Shown: positions 1-8,590, counted from the first letter of the stretch. The stretch: 60,047 bases of DNA from Planctomycetota bacterium (GCA_016872645.1 VGZH01000031.1:1-60047); one strand, 5' to 3'. Numbers and translations: made by a program. Notes: a model not told the origin generated them from the sequence alone.

Positions 1-1776
1 GCCATCGACGTAGTCATTGCCGTCGCCGCCACTGACGCTGTCCGTACCCAGACCACCCTGGACCGAGTCGTTCCCGTCGCCACCGTCCGCTGTGTCATTC
101 CCCGCGCCGCCAACGAGCGTATCGTTTCCCGATCCACCGAGCATCGAATCGTTGCCGGATCCTCCGACTCCAGTGTCATTGCCTTCGCCGCCGTCGAGCG
201 AATCATCGCCCGCGCCGGCATCCAGAAAATCAGCGCCAGTGCCTCCGCTCAGCGAGTCGCCGGACGCATCGCTACCTCCCTTAAGCATGTCGTCGCCACC
301 ATCGCCGGCGACTGTGTCCGCCCCGATGCCGCCATCGACGGTATCGTTTCCGTCGCCGCCCGCGACGCTATCGCTGCCTCCTTCGCCGAGGATCGAATCG
401 CTGTCGCCGCCGCCATCCGCAGTGTCATTCCCATCACCGCCCATCAACTTGTCGTGACCGGCGCCTCCGAGCATTGAGTCATTGCCGAGTCCGCCCATCA
501 CAGTATCGTTGCCCGAACCACCGTCGAGCGAATCGTTGCCCGCACCGGCGTCGAGCTTGTCATTCCCGTCGCCGCCCACCAGCGAATCATTCGACGCATC
601 GGCTCCTCCTGAGAGGCTGTCGTTCCCGCCGTCTCCGATGATTGTGTCGGCACCGGCCCCGCCATCCGCGACATCGTTGCCGTCCCCCCCGGCCAGGCTA
701 TCGTCGCCAGCCCCGCCGATCAGCGAATCCTTGTCAGCACCTCCTTCGGCGGAGTCGTTCCCGTCGCCGCCATTCAGCGTGTCGACTCCCGCGCCGCCAA
801 CCATCGAATCATTTCCGGTTCCGCCGATTTGCATGTCATTGCCGTTGCCGCCATCGATCGAATCATTCCCGCCACCGGCATCGAGGTAGTCATTCCCATC
901 ACCGCCACTCAGCGAATCATTGGAGTCATCTGTAGTCCCGCCTTTGAGCGTGTCGTTGCCAATTCCACCAGAGACTGTATCGCTGCCGTCTCCGCCATCT
1001 GCCACATCGTTGCCCGCGCCGCCTGTGATTTGATCGGATCCGGCACCGCCTTGAAACCTGTCATTTCCATCTCCGCCATCCAGCGAATCGTCGTCCGCGC
1101 CGCCGACGAGCGAGTCATTCCCCGCGCCACCCGCTGCGGTGTCGTTCCCTGCGCCGCCATCCGCGGTGTCGTTGCCGCCGCCGCCATCCATGCGGTCATT
1201 GCCCTCGCCCCCAGCGATCGAGTCATTGCCTCCTTCGCCATCGAGGCTGTCGTTACCGGCGCCACCCGTCAGGACATCGTTGCCAATCCCACCCGCGCAG
1301 GTATCGTCACCTTGGCCGCCATTAAGGATGTCTCTGCCGGCACCGCCACTGAGATGGTCGCCGATCCCGCTGCCATTGATGATGTCGTTCCCGGCACCAC
1401 CATCGACGGAGACGTCCAGCAGCGCGGGAAACGTTGTGCCATCCACGCCGCGCAGGTCGATGACGTTGTTTCCCGATCCACCGGCGATGACGAGGTGCAC
1501 GACGGAACTGGCCGCCAACGGACCGCCATTGATCGACACTTCCGTGCCATTCAGAGTCACGTTTCCGCTGGGACTCGTCGCCACTCCCATTGGGTCAGCG
1601 CCGTTGCTGGCGAAGGTCAGCGTTCCTGTCGCAACGTCGAAGAGAGAACTGAGGGACAAACACAGACGAGATTCAAATCGCTCAAGGTGCGACGCAATCG
1701 GATACAGTCGATTCCTCCGCCGCCGTGCTGAGCCAGACTTACGTGCCCACTGCATCCAGAAATTGGTCTTCAACAT
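1..1776 (-). CDS. RTX-type calcium-binding repeat surface protein (partial, 3' end outside window)
   Basis: The open frame reads leftward from an ATG at 1776 and leaves the window after 592 codons without a stop. Residues 31-41 read LERFESRLCLS, the kind of short N-terminal motif that precedes secreted repeat proteins in planctomycetes. Residues about 50-120 form a beta-rich leader. From about residue 125 to the edge the protein is a nearly unbroken series of GGxGxDxxx nonapeptides (for example GGAGNDTAAGGAGND), which in the RTX family form calcium-binding parallel beta-rolls. It is probably exported and calcium-stabilised at the surface; no enzymatic domain is visible in this part. The repeats have a 330-bp higher-order period (see findings). 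Three 11-bp direct repeats lie 48 bp upstream of the start. The proline- and serine-rich frames on the plus strand are its antisense shadow. Confidence 0.88.
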   Translation of the reverse strand, partial: MLKTNFWMQWARKSGSARRRRNRLYPIASHLERFESRLCLSLSSLFDVATGTLTFASNGADPMGVATSPSGNVTLNGTEVSINGGPLAASSVVHLVIAGGSGNNVIDLRGVDGTTFPALLDVSVDGGAGNDIINGSGIGDHLSGGAGRDILNGGQGDDTCAGGIGNDVLTGGAGNDSLDGEGGNDSIAGGEGNDRMDGGGGNDTADGGAGNDTAAGGAGNDSLVGGADDDSLDGGDGNDRFQGGAGSDQITGGAGNDVADGGDGSDTVSGGIGNDTLKGGTTDDSNDSLSGGDGNDYLDAGGGNDSIDGGNGNDMQIGGTGNDSMVGGAGVDTLNGGDGNDSAEGGADKDSLIGGAGDDSLAGGDGNDVADGGAGADTIIGDGGNDSLSGGADASNDSLVGGDGNDKLDAGAGNDSLDGGSGNDTVMGGLGNDSMLGGAGHDKLMGGDGNDTADGGGDSDSILGEGGSDSVAGGDGNDTVDGGIGADTVAGDGGDDMLKGGSDASGDSLSGGTGADFLDAGAGDDSLDGGEGNDTGVGGSGNDSMLGGSGNDTLVGGAGNDTADGGDGNDSVQGGLGTDSVSGGDGNDYVDG

Positions 1777-1823
1777 CTTTGCACCTCTTCGTTGGGTTAG
1801 GACGTGCGTCCCAAATGGAATAG

Positions 1824-1856
1824 AAAGAAGACGGAAAGAAGACGGAAAGAAGACGG
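1824..1856. repeat. Three perfect 11-bp direct repeats upstream of the RTX gene
   Basis: The unit AAAGAAGACGG (CCGTCTTCTTT on the minus strand) occurs three times in direct tandem with no mismatch. The block ends 48 bp upstream of the RTX start codon at 1776, inside its probable 5' leader or promoter. An 11-bp period is about one helical turn, so regulator binding sites on one DNA face are possible. Replication slippage is the simpler alternative. Confidence 0.8.
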
Positions 1857-2045
1857 AACGTGGCGCACGACGAACCGCACTCGAGAAGCTTGCATTGCTC
1901 AAAACCGCCACGCCGAACGGCGGGAGTTGTAATGCTGCGGTAGACCGCACGAAGGTGGAACCTCGTATAGGATGCGAAGCAGCAATTCCCCAATCATTGT
2001 GAGTTGAGTAATCTCCTGTCGGGGAAATGGAGTTCCGCGGATTCT

Positions 2046-2558
2046 TCAACTCCAAGGAGGGAGTGGAGATGTCGGTTGAGACAAAGCGAGAGGAATTGGT
2101 GCGATCGGCGCGGTCATTAGGGGAAAACCTTTTCGCGGCGGGCGTTCGGAGAGCGGGGGCCGGACTTGAATGTCACGATGGTGGATCTGGAGCAATTCTT
2201 GCGGGCGATGGCGTAGGGGTTTTTGGCCACCTCGGCGGAGGAACAGACGCAGCGGTTGGCGGAGACGCTGCCCCCGCCGAATCGAATCCGGCAAGTCCTC
2301 CCCGCGCCGCTTCTCCAACTCCGGCTTCGGATCGAACAGGTCCATCTGCGAAGGCGCGCCAGATTGAAAGAGATAAATAATCCGTTTCGCCTTCGGAGCA
2401 AAATTCGGAAAGCCGGGCAACGCGGTGCGAGCTTTAACGACCTCCGCAGGCAAACCGAGTTGTTGGCTACCGATCAACGCAGTGAATGCAGCCGCACCGA
2501 CGGTTGTCGAATGCTGCAAGAAAATGCGGCGATTCAGAAAATCGAATTGTGGCATCAT
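2046..2558 (-). pseudogene. DUF1501 protein remnant (N-terminus only)
   Basis: The first ~95 residues match the start of a planctomycete DUF1501 protein: a Tat-like [17 protein letters not shown] segment, then [19 protein letters not shown] and [18 protein letters not shown], which line up with the intact DUF1501 protein at 23324 (KRVIYLHMTGSPPHLDLFD). After that the similarity stops. The remaining ~75 residues are arginine- and proline-rich out-of-family sequence, and the total is about 170 residues against about 480 for the family. I read this as a gene that lost its body by deletion or frameshift. The ATG at 2558 overlaps the stop of the upstream zinc-ribbon gene by one base (TGATG); a TTG at 2561 is an alternative. 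It lies downstream of a PSD1 gene, the usual partner of DUF1501 genes. Confidence 0.75.
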
Positions 2559-2797
2559 CAAGCCTTCTCCTGTTCTCTCGCAATTTCAATCAGCTTCAGA
2601 ATGTACTTCGAGCGCGTTCCACTCCAACCGCACTTTGCACACTTCTGGTTTACGAATTCATGCTCACACAACGAGTAGCCGTAGAGGTAGTGAGCACATT
2701 CTGGACATAGCTTGACCATCTGAGATGAAGCGGTGAAGTAATCGCCGCCACACTCATCACAGGACTGCACAGGAGGTCTTACGCCTCTTGGTCGCAT
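2558..2797 (-). CDS. Small zinc-ribbon-like hypothetical protein
   Basis: This is a 79-residue protein with cysteine pairs CDEC (residues 13-16) and CPEC (31-34), then CEHEF and CAKC near residues 44-56, followed by GWSGTRSKY and a charged C-terminal helix. The spacing suggests one or two structural zinc sites. There is no signal peptide, so it is probably cytoplasmic. It sits between the G8-domain gene and the DUF1501 remnant on the same strand and overlaps the remnant by one base, so co-transcription is likely. The function is unknown; a nucleic-acid or protein adaptor role would be a guess. The cysteine pattern is the main reason to consider it a real gene. Confidence 0.6.
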   Translation of the reverse strand: MRPRGVRPPVQSCDECGGDYFTASSQMVKLCPECAHYLYGYSLCEHEFVNQKCAKCGWSGTRSKYILKLIEIAREQEKA

Positions 2798-2821
2798 CGC
2801 CTAACGATCGTTCCACTTCGA

Positions 2822-5170
2822 CTATTGCGCTAACGCCACGTGTGGAACCTTTTCCATATTGTTAGTTGCATCTACCGCTGATGCAGTGATCGTCTTGAGA
2901 TCTCCGCTAGCAATCGTCGCCTCCCATTCCGCGAAGTTGTCTCGCACTGCGCGAGCGGCTGTGCCGTTGACCGTGACTTGTTTGATTTCGCCGTTGTCGG
3001 ACGCCCAACCGCGCACGAGCCAGCCGTTGGTCGTGCGAGTGACGGACGTGATGATGGTGCTGGGCGGCAGGTCGTCGTGCGGGTTGAGGAGTTGCGGGAA
3101 CGAGACATCGCGGACTTCGAGGACTCGCGATTCGTCGCCGGTCAGCGGGGCGTCGGATTTGTAGGCGTTGCCTTCTGCACGAACTTCTCTGGACTTCGCG
3201 CTGACGACGCGGGCGTGGCGGCCGGAGCCGTACCAGTCGTGCAGGATGACGGGAACGCTCGTCGGCGTTTTCGGAGTGGGGCGCGGGCCGCCACCGAGGT
3301 TGATCAAGGCTCGGCGGTTGTTGTCGTTGCGGTTGAGGAACTGCACGTTGCGGAAGTGCGTCTCGCCCAAACCGGTGGGGTTGTGATCGGTGATCTGGAT
3401 CAGCGGCATCGAACTGTTGCGGTGTCCGGAGAAGGTCAGGCCGTCCACCGTCAGTGAGCCGTATTGAATGCTGTCGTCATCGTGGCCGCGATTGAACGGC
3501 TCGGCATCGCCGTGTTTTGGCGACTGCGTGATCGACAGGTTGCGATAGACGTGCCGATCGAAGTTCGGGTGATAGATGCCGTAGATCGAGTTGTAAATCT
3601 GCATGTTCTCATTGAGCACGCACGGTGACTGGACTCGGAAGGCGTAATGAATCTCCCAAATTTTGGTGTTTCGCAGCACGAACGGATGTTTTTCGTCGGG
3701 GCCGACGCGGTTGACTCCCTCGCCGAGATTGATGCCGTAGAGGCCGTCGCAGTGAGCCTCGTTGTCCTCGAACCGCACGAATGGCAGCGTGCGGATGTCG
3801 GTCGGTTTCGTTTCACCGCTGGCGTCTTGCACCGGCAGCGTCAGCTTGAGAGCGCTTGTCTCGGTCGCCTCGAAACGGAAGCCGTAGCGATTGTTCTCGC
3901 ACGACACATTCCGCGTGAACGTGTTGAGGCTGTTCGCCCACCAGAACCCGGCCCCGTCGTTTTGATCGAACGGCAGCACCTGTTTCGGCAGCTTCTTGCC
4001 GTCCATCGCCTGCACCGCGAGGTTGCGGTCGAGAATGTTGTGGACTTCGGTCCCGTCCTCCAAAAAGTACCCGTGCCCGATGCTGCGATAGCCGACGCAG
4101 TCTCGCACGACGAGATAATTCGTCCCGTGAATCGTCAGCCAGCGGTTGTGACTGTGATGAATCGACGCCCCGATCACCGAGCTGCCACGCATCGTGTTGC
4201 CGACCAAATGAAAGTGCAGCGAGTACCGCCCCAAGACATCCTGCTTGCCGAGATGCCGAAACTCGGCATAGCTGATCGAACCGGCCGAACCACGGTGATA
4301 CATTGTGTGTCCGCGGATCCCGTCGGGCTTTGCCGACTCCACGATCACATTGCGGCTGAGGTTCGCGACTTCGCCCCGAAACTCTCCTTCGCCGATGTGC
4401 TCGCGCGCGAGCGGTTCATCCAGCGTGAGCGACTTCCCGTCATCGCTGATCGCCGTAATCGTCCGCTCTTCCGTTTCGAGCAAGTCCGTCCCGCCGCCGT
4501 TGTCTCGGCCAAGATGTGTCGCTGTGACGATCACTCGATCGCCGACTCGCCAGCCGGTAACAGCGTCATTCAGAACAACTCTCGAATCCGTTTTTTTCGC
4601 CGTCGCGCCGAGTTTCACCCACGTCCGGTTGAGCGTCGTACCATGAAACTCCATTCGGCCACCGCAGCAGACAATCGCCGGACAGGACTGCTTGTCCTGC
4701 CCCTCAAACGGCACGAGTCGAATCAGCGCCGTGCGGTTCGCCTCGATCGGCTTCTCCGGCGTGCCGACCAACAGTGCCGGACGTAAGGCTCCGGCCGGCA
4801 AGCCTTCAATGTGGGCGTCACAATCGAAACCTGCTTCGGTCGGTTCATCACCGGCTTCGATTTTCAGAACGCCCACATCCAGCCGAGTGTCCCGATCCGC
4901 CGCGAACGTCAACGTCCCCGCAACATACAACGCTCGCAACGCCGCCTCTGACTTCACGTCATAAACCACCACATGACCCGGTTTCACATGCACACGAGCA
5001 CCTGTCACCGGTACTTGCCCATCAACCCACGTTGCTCTATCCGACCAATTCCCGTTGCGAGCGGATGCGATCCAACCGTCGGCCGCTATTGCTGGCGAGC
5101 CGAACGCGGAGGCAAGCAGAAGCCACAGCATCGCCAACCACTGACTTTTGTTTGCGCGATTTTTCGTCAT
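2822..5170 (-). CDS. Secreted G8-domain / CEMIP-like right-handed beta-helix protein
   Basis: I chose the ATG at 5170 because it begins a clear signal peptide (basic start, then QWLAMLWLLLASAFG and a PAIAADG cleavage region) and has AAGGAA upstream. A longer in-frame GTG at 5296 would bury the signal. The mature protein opens with a G8-like domain (residues ~30-150, with WSDRATWVDGQVP and an LLVGTPEKPIEA segment). A long beta-helix follows with GRYSLHFHLVGN and GHGYFLEDGTEVHN, resembling the region shared by animal CEMIP and TMEM2. A short domain rich in NGTAARAV-type strands closes it (~690-782). In animals the family acts on hyaluronan; for this bacterial protein I infer only extracellular glycan binding or cleavage. 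The gene follows the PSD1 gene by 122 bp. Confidence 0.8.
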   Translation of the reverse strand: MTKNRANKSQWLAMLWLLLASAFGSPAIAADGWIASARNGNWSDRATWVDGQVPVTGARVHVKPGHVVVYDVKSEAALRALYVAGTLTFAADRDTRLDVGVLKIEAGDEPTEAGFDCDAHIEGLPAGALRPALLVGTPEKPIEANRTALIRLVPFEGQDKQSCPAIVCCGGRMEFHGTTLNRTWVKLGATAKKTDSRVVLNDAVTGWRVGDRVIVTATHLGRDNGGGTDLLETEERTITAISDDGKSLTLDEPLAREHIGEGEFRGEVANLSRNVIVESAKPDGIRGHTMYHRGSAGSISYAEFRHLGKQDVLGRYSLHFHLVGNTMRGSSVIGASIHHSHNRWLTIHGTNYLVVRDCVGYRSIGHGYFLEDGTEVHNILDRNLAVQAMDGKKLPKQVLPFDQNDGAGFWWANSLNTFTRNVSCENNRYGFRFEATETSALKLTLPVQDASGETKPTDIRTLPFVRFEDNEAHCDGLYGINLGEGVNRVGPDEKHPFVLRNTKIWEIHYAFRVQSPCVLNENMQIYNSIYGIYHPNFDRHVYRNLSITQSPKHGDAEPFNRGHDDDSIQYGSLTVDGLTFSGHRNSSMPLIQITDHNPTGLGETHFRNVQFLNRNDNNRRALINLGGGPRPTPKTPTSVPVILHDWYGSGRHARVVSAKSREVRAEGNAYKSDAPLTGDESRVLEVRDVSFPQLLNPHDDLPPSTIITSVTRTTNGWLVRGWASDNGEIKQVTVNGTAARAVRDNFAEWEATIASGDLKTITASAVDATNNMEKVPHVALAQ

Positions 5171-5236
5171 CTCAAGTTCCTTGAGTTGCAAAGGCAAAGG
5201 GACAATTTCAACGCACAGCCGTACAGACAAAACGAC

Positions 5237-5252
5237 AGGACTTCGCTGTCCT
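5237..5252 (-). other. Short hairpin between the PSD1 and G8 genes
   Basis: AGGAC and GTCCT flank a six-base loop, followed on the minus strand by GTCGTTTTGT. It could be a weak terminator after the PSD1 gene or one of the short palindromes scattered in this window. The five-base stem makes it a low-confidence signal. Confidence 0.3.
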
Positions 5253-5292
5253 CCGTTGCGGCTCCGCGTGTTTGCGTTGAATCTGTTTTCAA

Positions 5293-8200
5293 TCACTCCC
5301 GTGTCACCACTTCATCCAAATTCAACAGCACATTCGCCGTCAACGTGTACGCCGCCAACTCGGCCGGGTCGAGCGAAGCGTTCGGCTTGCTCTCGCCGGT
5401 GGCGACCACTTGCTGGACCGTATCCGGTTGTTGTTTCAGTCGAGCGATGTCTTCGTTGAGTCCTTCAACGAGCACGGCAAGTTCATCATCCGTCAGTCTG
5501 CGAGACGTTGCCCAACGGAAGCCGAAAGTGATTCGCTCCGCAGGTGACTTGCCTCCTTCGAGCAACATGCGTTCGGCCAGTTTGCGAGCCGCTTCAACGT
5601 AGGTGATCTCGTTGAGGAGCGTCAGCGCTTGCAGCGGAGTGTTGGTGCGTGAGCGTTTGACCGTGCAGATTTCCCGGCTGGGAGCATCGAAGAGCAACAT
5701 CGTCGGCGGCGCGGCGGTCCGTTTCCAGATCGTGTAGAGCGTGCGGCGATACAGACCGTCGCCCGTATCGTGCTTGTAGCCTCGCAAGTCGCCGTAGCGA
5801 GATGTCTCATCCCACACGCCGTCTGGCATGTAAGGCCGAACGCTCGGTCCGCCGAGCTTTTCGACGAGCAATCCGCTGGCGAAGAGCGCTTGATCGCGGA
5901 GTGCTTCGGCCGAGAGTCGCACCCGCGGACCGCGAGAGAGCAGGCGGTTATCGGGATCGGCAAGTCGAGAGGTGAGAGGTGAGAGGTGAGAGTTCTGCAT
6001 CCCTTGCTCTCGACTTTCGACTCGCAACTCTCGACTACTTTGCCGATACGTCGCACTCATGACGATCAACTTTTGCAGGCGTTTCATGTCCCAGTCGGTC
6101 ATGAACTCGACGGCGAGCCAGTCGAGCAACTCCGGATGCGAGGGATACTCGGCTTGCGAGCCGAGGTTTTCGGTTGTCCTCACTAGCCCGGTGCCAAAAA
6201 AGCGTTCCCACGCACGATTGACCCACACGCGAGCGGTCAAGGGGTTGTCGCGTGAAACAATCCACTTGGCGAGATCGAGACGGCTCTTCAGCCGGGGAGC
6301 ACTTGCCCCGGCTGGTTCGTTTTGAACCGGGGCTAGTGCCCTGCGGCTGATCACGTTGTCGTCGATGAGCGCAGCGGGTAATGCCGCGGGCACTTTCTCT
6401 CCCCGTTTGTCGTACTCGCCGCGAATAAGAATGAACGCGTCGCGCGGTGGGCCTTCCTTCATGATCATGACGTTGGGGGTCTTCGCGAGGAGTGCGTCTC
6501 GTGACTTCTGGGCGGACGCGACGGTGACCTCTGCTTGTTTGAGTGGGCTGTCGACGTTGGCTCGGAAGAATTTCTCTAACTCAGCTTTCTGCGCGTCCGA
6601 TCGTTTGTCGGCGGCGAGTTCGAGGATTGTCTTCAGCGACTCCGGGAACTTCGCGCCGTCGAGTTTCACGGTGCCTGGCGGCAGCGAGGTCATCGACACG
6701 CGAAAGCGGCCGATATTGTGTTGATTCAACGCCTCATGCTTGAGCCTCACGGTCAGCGTGGCATTCGCTGGCACGGTCAACGGCGATTCAAGCAAGAACA
6801 TCGCCGACGTCGGATCGCGCCGCGTCGGGCCATCGATCGCCCAACCGTTGGACGGGGCATCGTCGAGCACGAGGCCGATCTCCCAGCCCTTTTGCGAGTA
6901 CGTTGCTTCGGCGCGGACGAACTTCGCGACCAGCGACGAGGCCAATTCCGGTGACGTGATCTCCGCTTCGACTCGCGACAGCACGAAGTTGCCATTCGGG
7001 AAGCGGCCCAGCGATTTCATCGGTAGCGAATCATCCGGCAGCGTGTCGAGCAACAGGCCGCTGAACTGCCCCGCATCGATCGGCGCGGTGATGGTGTAAA
7101 TGTCGTGAGGCGGATTCGCTCCGGAAGCGAGATACGTTCCGTCGGATTGCTTTGTCAGCGTCGCTCCGCCCGTCGACTTCACTTCACTCGGTTGCAAAGA
7201 GGACCAGACGGCGACCGATTTGTCGGCTCGCAACTTCTCGCGGAACCCCGGTTCCCACGCGGCGATCAATTCGGGGAGTCGTTTGGCTTCCTCCGCGACT
7301 CGTGCATTGGCCGCGACGATCAACTCGTCGAGCTTCTTCATTTCAGACTCTTGCTCGGCGGTCGGGGCCGAGATGGTTGGCTCGGTGTTCTTCGACTCCC
7401 CTTGCAGCGTGCCGCTCTCGGTGACGTTATTGAAGAACGCGAACATCGCATAGAAGTCGCGCTGGCTGATCGGATCGTACTTGTGATCGTGACAGCGGCA
7501 GCAGTTGAAGGTCAGCCCCAGCCAAGTCATGCCGGTTGTCTCGACCCGGTCGATCACGGTTTCGACGCGCCATTCTTCAGCGATCAATCCCCCTTCGCCG
7601 TTGAGCCGGTGATTGCGATTGAATCCCGTTGCGACGATCTGCGACCGAGTCGGATTCGGCAACAGATCGCCGGCGAGTTGCTCGATCGAAAATTGATCGA
7701 ACGGCATGTTTTGATTGAAGGCATTGATGACCCAATCGCGCCACGGCCATTGAAAGCGGCTGCTATCCACCTGAAAGCCGTTGCTGTCGGCGTACCGCGC
7801 CATGTCGAGCCACGGCCGCGCCATTTGCTCGCCATAACGCGGCGACTTGAGCAGCCGATCGACGACCTTTTCGTAAGCGTTGTCCGATTGATCGCCGAGG
7901 AACGCATCGACTTCGATCGGCGTCGGCGGCAGGCCGGTGAGGTCAAGAGTGACTCGGCGAATGAGCGTTATCTTGTCTGCTTCCGGTGACGGTTTCAGTT
8001 TCGCTTGATCGAGACGAGCGAGAATGAACTGGTCGATCGGGTGTGGGATAACAGCCATCGGCTTTGGGCCATCGGCCATCGGCCGGACTGGGACCACAGG
8101 ACGTGTGGGCGGAATGAACGCCCAATGGCCTTGGTACTCGGCACCGTCGGCGATCCAGCGTTTGAGCGTTTCGATCTGCTGCGGCGCGATCGTCTTGCCG

Positions 8201-8502
8201 GAGGCCGTCGGAGGCATCCGAACACTGTCGTCGCCCGACAGCAATCGTTTCAGCAACTCGCTCGCGTCCGGCCTGCCAGGCACGATCGCAGTCGCTCCGG
8301 ACTCAGCCGGCTTGAATGCGATCTCTTGGACATCCAGCCGCAAGCCGGCTTTGCGTTGCTTCTCGTCTGCCCCGTGACATTGGAAGCAGGCGTCCGCCAG
8401 GATCGGTCGGATGTCGCGGTTGAACGAAGGGCGCTCCGCCGCGAACGACGGCAGCGACGTCAACGCCATAAAGGCCAGGAGGATGTTTCTCATAGCGGAC
8501 AT
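5293..8502 (-). CDS. PSD1-type cytochrome c / DUF1549 / DUF1553 secreted protein
   Basis: A signal peptide (MRNILLAFMALTSLPSFAA) leads into a cytochrome-c-like domain with CFQCH at residues 39-43. DUF1549 follows (about 155-360, containing DLTGLPPTP, WLDMARYADS, FDQFSIEQLAGDLLP and a second heme-like CCRCH). DUF1553 closes the protein (about 770-1010, with NPLTARVWVNRAWERFFG and ATYRQSS). These proteins are abundant in planctomycetes, normally beside DUF1501 genes; their substrates are unknown. At 1069 residues it is about normal length. Four linker positions carry short palindromic or low-complexity insertions that the paralogue at 19817 lacks at those places (5964-6040, 6290-6348, 8053-8096 and a tail of the first). 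The downstream DUF1501 partner is broken. Starts at 8502 or 8493 are both possible. Confidence 0.9.
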   Translation of the reverse strand: MSAMRNILLAFMALTSLPSFAAERPSFNRDIRPILADACFQCHGADEKQRKAGLRLDVQEIAFKPAESGATAIVPGRPDASELLKRLLSGDDSVRMPPTASGKTIAPQQIETLKRWIADGAEYQGHWAFIPPTRPVVPVRPMADGPKPMAVIPHPIDQFILARLDQAKLKPSPEADKITLIRRVTLDLTGLPPTPIEVDAFLGDQSDNAYEKVVDRLLKSPRYGEQMARPWLDMARYADSNGFQVDSSRFQWPWRDWVINAFNQNMPFDQFSIEQLAGDLLPNPTRSQIVATGFNRNHRLNGEGGLIAEEWRVETVIDRVETTGMTWLGLTFNCCRCHDHKYDPISQRDFYAMFAFFNNVTESGTLQGESKNTEPTISAPTAEQESEMKKLDELIVAANARVAEEAKRLPELIAAWEPGFREKLRADKSVAVWSSLQPSEVKSTGGATLTKQSDGTYLASGANPPHDIYTITAPIDAGQFSGLLLDTLPDDSLPMKSLGRFPNGNFVLSRVEAEITSPELASSLVAKFVRAEATYSQKGWEIGLVLDDAPSNGWAIDGPTRRDPTSAMFLLESPLTVPANATLTVRLKHEALNQHNIGRFRVSMTSLPPGTVKLDGAKFPESLKTILELAADKRSDAQKAELEKFFRANVDSPLKQAEVTVASAQKSRDALLAKTPNVMIMKEGPPRDAFILIRGEYDKRGEKVPAALPAALIDDNVISRRALAPVQNEPAGASAPRLKSRLDLAKWIVSRDNPLTARVWVNRAWERFFGTGLVRTTENLGSQAEYPSHPELLDWLAVEFMTDWDMKRLQKLIVMSATYRQSSRELRVESREQGMQNSHLSPLTSRLADPDNRLLSRGPRVRLSAEALRDQALFASGLLVEKLGGPSVRPYMPDGVWDETSRYGDLRGYKHDTGDGLYRRTLYTIWKRTAAPPTMLLFDAPSREICTVKRSRTNTPLQALTLLNEITYVEAARKLAERMLLEGGKSPAERITFGFRWATSRRLTDDELAVLVEGLNEDIARLKQQPDTVQQVVATGESKPNASLDPAELAAYTLTANVLLNLDEVVTRE
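5964..6040 (-). repeat. In-frame low-complexity insertion (GAGAGGT/GACTCTCG type) in the PSD1 gene
   Basis: The plus strand shows GAGAGGTGAGAGGTGAGAGG and then short permutations of CTCGACTTTCGACTCGCAACTC. It encodes a serine, arginine and leucine-rich segment (VESREQ..SHLSPLTSRL) between ATYRQSS and PDNRLLSRGPR. The paralogue at 19817 has the unrelated KVTPELLDRDP there. Confidence 0.75.
6290..6348 (-). repeat. In-frame palindromic insertion in the PSD1 gene
   Basis: AGCCGGGG and CCCCGGCT form a perfect 8-bp stem around an 8-base loop (6290-6313). A second stem, GGTTC/GAACC, follows (6314-6328), and then GGGGCTAGTGCCCTGCGGCT. It encodes SRRALAPVQNEPAGASAPRL directly before the conserved LAKW of DUF1553, where the paralogue has only a short linker. 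Confidence 0.75.
8053..8096 (-). repeat. In-frame GCCGATGGC-type repeat at the cytochrome/DUF1549 junction
   Basis: On the minus strand CCGATGGCCGATGGCCCAAA and then GCCGATGGCTG encode RPMADGPKPMAV in the linker between the cytochrome domain and DUF1549. A similar phrase (GATGGCCGAAAGCTGTTGGC) occurs outside the gene at 8521-8550. The paralogue carries a different repeat at the same linker (20251-20289). Confidence 0.65.
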
Positions 8503-8590
8503 GGTATCGGCTGATGCGGGATGGCCGAAAGCTGTTGGCTGTCATTCCAACCCTTTGCAATCCAAAGTGTCGAGGGTCAAAGTTCTCGCC

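Noticed and set aside
17-889. Long proline- and serine-rich open frames on the plus strand
   Set aside because: They are the antisense image of the RTX nonapeptide repeats, whose coding strand gives the clear GGxGxD pattern from a proper start.
1-1400. CRISPR-like spaced repeats
   Set aside because: The periodicity is protein-coding (27 bp units and 330 bp blocks) with no unique spacers or leader.
3647-4786. 379-codon plus-strand open frame inside the G8 gene
   Set aside because: It is antisense to a protein with clear domain motifs and has no recognisable family.
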